Source: CAZUGO01 sp964619935
GTDB lineage: Bacteria > Planctomycetota > Phycisphaerae > UBA1845 > CAIVHJ01
Length of the DNA stretch: 6,638 nucleotides
NCBI GenBank assembly: GCA_964619935.1
Contig: CAZUGO010000038.1
Location: forward strand, 1 to 6,638
Reading direction: 5' to 3'
Part shown: positions 1-6,638 of the stretch, piece by piece
Numbering within the stretch: position 1 is the stretch's first letter
Layout of the letters: each line of letters opens with the position of its first letter
Made by a program: the position numbers and the translations under genes
The notes under the pieces: generated by a model
Seen by the model: the letters and a program-made list of their open reading frames with translations, nothing else
Told to the model about the DNA's origin: nothing
Database searches by the model: none

Positions 1-125
1 GCTAGGCCGGCGGTTGCTGCTGCGCGCTGCGCAACGCCGCTCCTCCCAACGCAGCTGGATGAAGCCCCTCCCCAGCGACTATCCTCGATAACTCTAACAG
101 AGCAATTGTCGTGCCGAACAGGATT

Positions 126-277
126 GGGACACAAACCCTAAACTAATTGCCCACGGGCCCTGCATGCGAACACTTGCCAGATTTGACCGCTGGCCAGATC
201 CTATGGATCTCATGCCTCGCATCGCCCGCGTGGTCGGCCGAATAAAGCGGCCGCACGGTAATTGTGGTTTGTGTCCC
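126..277. repeat. Candidate small element bounded by 12-bp inverted repeats (MITE- or REP-like)
   Basis: GGGACACAAACC at 126-137 is matched exactly in reverse complement by GGTTTGTGTCCC at 266-277, giving 152 bp between the outer edges. The interior contains a strong hairpin (230-256) and a small one (196-210) and codes for nothing recognisable. An imperfect direct match also surrounds the ends: CCGAAC followed 6 bases later by GGGACAC on the left (114-132), and CCGAAC followed 7 bases later by AGGACAC on the right (278-297). The ends resemble GTGTCCC-type repeats that I associate, from memory only, with REP/IS200-like elements in planctomycetes. No target-site duplication is clear, so a chance or purely structural origin remains possible. 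Confidence 0.35.
230..256. repeat. Strong hairpin downstream of uvrA
   Basis: On the plus strand GTG, a 2-base bulge GT, then CGGCCG (235-240) pairs across the 7-base loop AATAAAG with CGGCCG (248-253) and CAC (254-256). This gives nine base pairs, seven of them G-C. On the minus strand it lies about 33 bases after the uvrA stop codon, so it could stabilise or end the uvrA mRNA. The bases that follow on that strand are GC-rich rather than T-rich, so it is not a standard intrinsic terminator. It may equally be the central stem of the surrounding inverted-repeat element. Confidence 0.4.
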
Positions 278-288
278 CCGAACTCGAA

Positions 289-3132
<2,844 letters not shown>

Positions 3133-3142
3133 CGCAAAATCG

Positions 3143-3167
3143 CCTCAGGGGTTCCGCGGGCCGGAAC
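3143..3167 (-). promoter_or_regulatory. uvrA ribosome binding site with adjacent small hairpin
   Basis: On the minus strand TGAGG (3143-3147) lies 10 bases before the GTG start, which supports that start codon. Immediately upstream, GTTCC (3163-3167) can pair with GGAAC (3151-3155) around a 7-base GC-rich loop. The hairpin ends three bases from the Shine-Dalgarno, so it could modulate access to it. That regulatory role is inference. Confidence 0.5.
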
Positions 3168-3207
3168 GCACCCGCAGGTCGTCCGGCCGGGCGAAGTCGA
3201 AACTTTC

Positions 3208-3236
3208 AGCGTAGCGGATCGGATGTTCCAACTCAA
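3208..3236 (-). promoter_or_regulatory. Candidate uvrA promoter (sigma70-like)
   Basis: On the minus strand TTGAGT (3231-3236) and TACGCT (3208-3213) are separated by exactly 17 bases. The -35 box is fair and the -10 box weak. Transcription would begin near 3201 and leave a leader of about 70 bases. I looked through the region for LexA boxes of the GAAC-N4-GTTC and CTGT-N8-ACAG kinds and found none, so SOS control is not supported here. Confidence 0.35.
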
Positions 3237-4018
3237 TCGCGGTTCACGTCCACGCCCTGCCGGCCCCACGAACCGCAGCATTGGCCGTCGGCAGGTTCTT
3301 GTCCCTGGCGTACACCAAGCGACCAAACCTCATCCGTTCCGGCGTGGGCCGGCCCGAAACCAAACAGCGGCCTGCTCGCGGCGGGCGGCCCCGCCTAAGT
3401 CCTTGATCAGCTTGATGATAATCGGCCTGCTGCTGCCCGTCGGCCGCGTGGTGGCGTGCTCGAACTGCCTACTACCAGCAGCAGCGCCGTCACGACCCTA
3501 ACCCGATCGGCTGTACTGGGCTTGTTCATGCCTGACCCATGATGCTTGCTCGACGAGGCACAACCAACCTGGATACCGGCCTAATTTAAAATTTCCGAAG
3601 TACGACTCCTGTATCAACACTACGCTCGTGCTCTGTCGGAGTTGCTGAGATCGCCAGGAAATTGGTCGAGAACCACGCATCGACCCGTCGGGCGCGAACG
3701 CACGGGGTGAGTTGTTTCGCCCGTGCTTTTCCGCCCTTTGCGCACCCCCAGAGCTTCGACGACGCCACCGCGGCCTGATTACGGATGTCCGGCGCTTGCT
3801 CCGCGGCCCGCTCCGGCGGCACGGACTGAGGGCCCAGCCGCTGGCCTGCAAGCTCCTTGACATTGGCCCGGGTGATCTCAGCGATTCGCGGCGGGTCTTC
3901 TTTTTCTTCCTCCTGGCATGCTTGCTCATGCGAGCAGGATACCGGACGGGAACAGCGGGACCCGGCGGGCCGCTTTCCAGCGCGACCCGGTCCGGCGCCG
4001 CCCGCCGGGCCGATTGTT

Positions 4019-4047
4019 TTGCCCTGGCTCCCCAAACGCATTAGAAT
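4019..4047 (+). promoter_or_regulatory. Candidate promoter of the sdh operon (sigma70-like)
   Basis: TTGCCC (4019-4024) and TAGAAT (4042-4047) are spaced by 17 bases. The -10 box matches the TATAAT consensus at five of six positions and the -35 box matches at four of six. Transcription would start near 4054, directly before the leader hairpin and about 57 bases before the sdhC start codon. It is the best promoter-like sequence I found in the window. Confidence 0.5.
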
Positions 4048-4055
4048 CCTGCGGG

Positions 4056-4081
4056 TCGGCGGGCGGATGTCCGGCCGCCGA
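4056..4081 (+). promoter_or_regulatory. GC-rich hairpin at the 5' end of the sdhC leader
   Basis: Positions 4056-4066 pair with 4071-4081 around the tetraloop ATGT. Ten of eleven positions are paired, nine of them G-C, with one G-G mismatch at 4063/4074. If transcription starts near 4054, this stem forms the very 5' end of the mRNA and ends 16 bases before the Shine-Dalgarno. 5'-terminal stems of this kind often protect mRNAs from decay; a binding site for a regulator is the alternative. No T run follows, so it is not an attenuator terminator. Confidence 0.45.
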
Positions 4082-4097
4082 GCCGCCGTAGCTCCCC

Positions 4098-4102
4098 AAG
4101 GA
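4098..4102 (+). promoter_or_regulatory. sdhC ribosome binding site
   Basis: AAGGA lies eight bases before the ATG at 4111, which is good Shine-Dalgarno spacing and supports that start. Confidence 0.7.
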
Positions 4103-4110
4103 AGCGCCTC

Positions 4111-4872
4111 ATGACCCAGCCGCCTGCACCCGAGCCGTTGTCGCCGGACCAGCGCTATCACTTTTGGATCCGCCGGCTGCACTCTCTGGCCGGGGTGATC
4201 CCGCTGGGCGTTTTCCTGACCCTGCATCTCCTGACCAACGCCTCGATCCTCGGCGGCGAGCAGACGTTCGACCGCAACGTCGCCCGCATCCATGCCCTGG
4301 GCGGGCTGCTGTATCCGGTGGAGATCTTCGGCATTCTGCTGCCGCTGGCCTTCCACGCCATCCTGGGCATCAAGATCGCCACGACCATGAAGCGCAACGA
4401 TCGGGTGTATCACTACACCGCCAACTGGCGCTATGTCTGGCAGCGGATCAGCGGGGTCATCGCGGCGTTGTTCATCCTGTACCACCTGTATCATATGCAC
4501 TGGCTGGGCAAGCCGCTGGCGTTCATGGGCGGCGCCCAGTTCGACCCCATCCACCCCACCGTAACGGCGGCGGCGGCCATCCAATCCAACGTGCTGATCC
4601 CCATCGTCTATGCCATCGGCGTGCTGGCCATCGTGTACCATTTCGCCAACGGCATGTGGACGTTTCTGATTACCTGGGGCGTTACCGTCGGGCAGCGGGC
4701 CCAGCGGGTTTCCGGCCGCATCTGCGCCGTGCTGGGCGTCGCGCTGGCCGCGGTCGGTCTGTCGGCCGTCGTCGGCTTCACCACCTTTCGCGATAACGGC
4801 GCCGCCGACCCCGGAGGCGCTCCGCCGCACCAAGCCCGATCCGAACCCGGCGGCATCGTCGAACAAGGATAG
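4111..4872 (+). CDS. sdhC: Succinate dehydrogenase cytochrome b558 subunit (SdhC, Bacillus-type membrane anchor)
   Basis: This is the integral membrane subunit of complex II. It anchors the SdhA-SdhB head to the inner face of the cytoplasmic membrane and carries electrons to quinone, in this family usually menaquinone. The 253 residues show five hydrophobic helices at about 26-46, 68-91, 111-132, 160-189 and 203-226, the pattern of the single-anchor, two-haem B. subtilis type. Four histidines align with its haem ligands: H39 (LHLLTN), H82 (FHAILG), H125 (LYHLYH) and H177 (YHFANGMW). The RRLHSLAGVIPLG start of helix 1 and the ITWGVTVGQRAQR loop after helix 4 are also family hallmarks. It exceeds the roughly 200-residue B. 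subtilis protein through a polar, Pro/Gly-rich C-terminal tail (227-253) and a short Pro-rich N-terminus. The stop is 23 bases before sdhA, so the two are cotranscribed. No separate sdhD is expected in this type. Confidence 0.95.
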   Translation: MTQPPAPEPLSPDQRYHFWIRRLHSLAGVIPLGVFLTLHLLTNASILGGEQTFDRNVARIHALGGLLYPVEIFGILLPLAFHAILGIKIATTMKRNDRVYHYTANWRYVWQRISGVIAALFILYHLYHMHWLGKPLAFMGGAQFDPIHPTVTAAAAIQSNVLIPIVYAIGVLAIVYHFANGMWTFLITWGVTVGQRAQRVSGRICAVLGVALAAVGLSAVVGFTTFRDNGAADPGGAPPHQARSEPGGIVEQG

Positions 4873-4895
4873 GACCTCCCCGAGAGCAAGGGACC

Positions 4896-6638
4896 ATGGC
4901 AACACAAAAGGTAATCGTGGTCGGTGGCGGGCTGGCCGGACTGGCGGCGGCCATGAGATTCGGCGAGCTGGGCATTCCGGTCGATCTGATCAGCATGGTA
5001 CCGGTCAAACGGTCGCACAGCGTCTGTGCCCAGGGCGGCATCAACTCGGTGAACGACCTTACCCGCCAGCAGGGCGACAGCGAATGGCTGCACTTTGACG
5101 ACACCGTCTACGGCGGCGATTTCCTGCAGAATCAACCGCCGGTCAAGGAAATGTGTGACTGGGGCCCGAAGGTCATCGACCTGCTCGATCGTCTGGGTGT
5201 GCCGTTCAATCGCACCCCCGAAGGGTTTCGCGACCAGCGCCGCTTCGGCGGCACGATGTATCAGCGGACCGCGTTCGCCGGCGCCACCACCGGGCAACAA
5301 CTGCTGTACGCCCTCGACGAACAAGTCCGCCGCTGGGAAGTCGCCGGCATCATCACGAAGTACGAATTCTGGGAGTTTCTGGGCCTGATTGTCGACGACG
5401 GCGGCGCCTGCCGCGGCGTGGTCGCCCAGGACATGTTCAGCATGGAGATCCGGGCCATGCCGGCCGCCGCCGTGGTCCTGGCCACCGGCGGGTGCGGGCT
5501 GATCTACGGCAAGAGCACCATGTCGATGATCTGCACCGGCGGCGCCAACGCCCGGGCCTACAAAGCCGGGGCCCATTACGCCAACGGCGAGTTCATCCAG
5601 GTGCACCCCACGGCCGTCCCCGGAACCGACAAGCTGCGGCTGATGAGCGAGTCGGCCCGCGGCGAAGGCGGGCGGGTGTGGGTGCCGCGGACCGCCCAGG
5701 ATTCGCGCGACCCGACCCGCATCCCCGAATCGGAACGCTACTACTTCCTCGAGGAGCGCTACCCCAAGTACGGCAACCTGGTGCCGCGTGACATCGCCAC
5801 CCGGGAGATTTTCGACATCTGTGTGAACCAGAAACTCAGCGCCGAGCGGAGCCGCTTCTGTGTGTACCTCGATCTTACCGAGGAGGTCCGCCGCCGCCAG
5901 GACCCGCGGGCGGCCGAACGGGCCGTCCTGGCCAAGAAACTCGGCGGCATCCTGGATATCTACCGCAAGTTCGTCGGTGTCGACGCCCTGGACGCCCCCA
6001 TGAAGATTTTCCCGGCCGTGCACTACTCCATGGGCGGATTGTGGGTCAACTACGCCCGCCACGCCGCCACCGGCGGGCTGGTGCTCGACTCGCCGCTCAA
6101 CCAGCAGAGCAACATCGCCAACCTCTACGTCGTGGGCGAAGCCGACTACCAATACCACGGGGCCAACCGGCTGGGCGCCAATGCGCTGGTCTCGTGCACG
6201 TTCGACGGGATGAAGGGGGGCCCTCGCATGATCGCCTATGCGGGCGGTCTGGACCGCATGGCGGGCGACGCGCCGTCCTCGATCTTCGACGCGGCCGCGG
6301 ACCGCGAGCGGGAGCGGCTCGCCGGGATCCTGACGATGACGGGGAGCGAGAACCCGTACGACCTGCACCGCGAGCTGGGGGACTGGATGACCCGCTACTG
6401 CACCGTGGTGCGGAAGGAAGACAAGCTCCTGGCCACCGAGGCGAAGATCGTGGAGCTGCAGGAGCGCTGGGCGAACGTTCGCCTGCCGGACACCGGCGGC
6501 TGGCTCAATCAGCCGGTCGTGTACACCCGCCAGCTGCAGGACATGCTGGAGCTGGCGCGGGTCATCGTGCGCGGCGCCATCGAGCGCAAGGAGAGCCGCG
6601 GTGTGCACCTGCGCCCGGACTACCCCGAGCGGGACGAC
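4896..6638 (+). CDS. sdhA: Succinate dehydrogenase flavoprotein subunit (SdhA), 3' end cut off by the window
   Basis: This is the catalytic subunit of complex II: it oxidises succinate to fumarate on covalently bound FAD, linking the TCA cycle to the respiratory chain. The 581 visible residues contain the dinucleotide-binding loop VVGGGLAG (8-15) and the flavinylation motif RSHSVCAQGGIN with H41 as the likely FAD attachment site. Active-site residues H237 (HPTAVPG), R255 (ARGEGG), H376 (VHYSMGG) and R425 (GANRLGANAL) correspond to E. coli H242, R286, H354 and R399. The helical C-terminal domain starts near 465, and the frame runs off at SRGVHLRPDYPERDD, a block normally some 50-70 residues from the end. 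The ATG is the only reasonable start; GAGAG lies 9 bases upstream, while AAGGGA sits only 2 bases away, so the ribosome site is mediocre. Codon preference changes near residue 430. sdhB should follow. Confidence 0.97.
   Translation, partial: MATQKVIVVGGGLAGLAAAMRFGELGIPVDLISMVPVKRSHSVCAQGGINSVNDLTRQQGDSEWLHFDDTVYGGDFLQNQPPVKEMCDWGPKVIDLLDRLGVPFNRTPEGFRDQRRFGGTMYQRTAFAGATTGQQLLYALDEQVRRWEVAGIITKYEFWEFLGLIVDDGGACRGVVAQDMFSMEIRAMPAAAVVLATGGCGLIYGKSTMSMICTGGANARAYKAGAHYANGEFIQVHPTAVPGTDKLRLMSESARGEGGRVWVPRTAQDSRDPTRIPESERYYFLEERYPKYGNLVPRDIATREIFDICVNQKLSAERSRFCVYLDLTEEVRRRQDPRAAERAVLAKKLGGILDIYRKFVGVDALDAPMKIFPAVHYSMGGLWVNYARHAATGGLVLDSPLNQQSNIANLYVVGEADYQYHGANRLGANALVSCTFDGMKGGPRMIAYAGGLDRMAGDAPSSIFDAAADRERERLAGILTMTGSENPYDLHRELGDWMTRYCTVVRKEDKLLATEAKIVELQERWANVRLPDTGGWLNQPVVYTRQLQDMLELARVIVRGAIERKESRGVHLRPDYPERDD

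Larger units (their letters stand above)
1..288. other. Non-coding region downstream of uvrA, rich in inverted repeats
   Basis: I see no gene in this stretch. The open frames that enter it are short or are antisense extensions of uvrA. It lies behind the uvrA stop codon, so it should contain that gene's transcription end. I find no classical rho-independent terminator, meaning no GC-rich stem followed by a T run on the minus strand. What it does hold is several inverted repeats: a bulged GC-rich stem at 8-39, a 12-bp inverted repeat pair at 126-137 and 266-277, a 9-bp stem at 230-256, and a short perfect stem AGATCC-TAT-GGATCT at 196-210. The middle part (about 60-210) is visibly less GC-rich than the flanking genes, as expected for a spacer. 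Confidence 0.6.
3133..4110. other. Long intergenic gap between divergent uvrA and sdhC
   Basis: This 978-base stretch carries both promoter regions, but I can defend no gene in it. I saw no tRNA, tmRNA, RNase P or SRP RNA signature by eye. Two minus-strand frames stay open with coding-like codon use but have no recognisable product and no usable start: one of 55 codons at 3333-3497, and one running from the stop at 3586 to about 3930. A 28-codon plus-strand frame (3415-3501, MIIGLLLPVGRVVAC...) resembles a signal peptide but leads nowhere. Other details are an AT-rich island at 3582-3594, a pyrimidine tract at 3898-3913, and a 7-bp hairpin at 3921-3938. The frames could be remains of a decayed gene or chance openness in GC-rich DNA. 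Confidence 0.55.

Noticed and set aside
3133..3500. LexA/SOS box upstream of uvrA
   Set aside because: No GAAC-N4-GTTC or CTGT-N8-ACAG match was found. The nearby GTTCC...GGAAC is a hairpin in the opposite arrangement.
3415..3501. A 28-codon plus-strand frame resembling a lipoprotein signal peptide
   Set aside because: It is too short, lacks a Shine-Dalgarno, stops at once after the Cys-containing part and has no mature domain.
3542..3927. Direct repeat ATGCTTGCTC at 3542-3551 and 3918-3927
   Set aside because: One 10-base repeat in about 1 kb is near chance expectation, and nothing else at the two sites matches.
3586..4905. A 439-codon minus-strand gene upstream of and across sdhC
   Set aside because: Its upstream two thirds mirror sdhC. 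Only the part in the spacer (3586 to about 3930) deserves attention, and it is reported as a possible remnant rather than a gene.
4608..6608. A 666-codon minus-strand open frame
   Set aside because: It is antisense to sdhA and the end of sdhC, both certain genes. Its low-complexity Val/Ala/Gly/His composition is typical of a mirror frame in GC-rich DNA.

Overview
The window comes from a GC-rich bacterium. The sequence-level hints point to Planctomycetota or a relative: a Bacillus-type (five-helix, di-haem) succinate dehydrogenase cytochrome b, an SdhA with an HPTAVPG...ARGEGG active-site block, and a UvrA whose first zinc finger is CxxH...CxxC. This placement is an inference from protein style and was not searched. 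The window ends inside a gene and may be most or all of a short contig.

Layout from left to right. Positions 1-288 hold no gene I can support, but they are rich in inverted repeats. A perfect 12-bp inverted repeat bounds a segment at 126-277 that also contains a strong hairpin, so it may be a small mobile or REP-like element. Positions 289-3132 (minus strand) are a complete uvrA, the damage-recognition ATPase of nucleotide excision repair, starting at GTG with a fair Shine-Dalgarno and a candidate promoter. Positions 3133-4110 are a long gap of nearly 1 kb between the divergent uvrA and sdh genes. The gap contains both promoter regions and no convincing gene. At 4111-4872 (plus strand) lies sdhC, and from 4896 to the window end lies sdhA, missing only its last few tens of codons.

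sdhC and sdhA form the front of a typical sdhCAB operon for succinate dehydrogenase (respiratory complex II). SdhC anchors the complex in the membrane and passes electrons through two b haems to quinone. SdhA carries covalent FAD and oxidises succinate to fumarate. The iron-sulphur subunit SdhB should lie just beyond the right edge. A good sigma70-like promoter (TTGCCC-N17-TAGAAT) and a 5'-leader hairpin precede sdhC. uvrA is transcribed away from it and has no visible functional link.

I see no new multi-gene system here. The points most worth a second look are the inverted-repeat element behind uvrA, the abrupt change of codon preference inside sdhA near position 6190 (mosaic gene or chimeric assembly), the hairpin in the sdhC leader, and the unexplained 1-kb gap.
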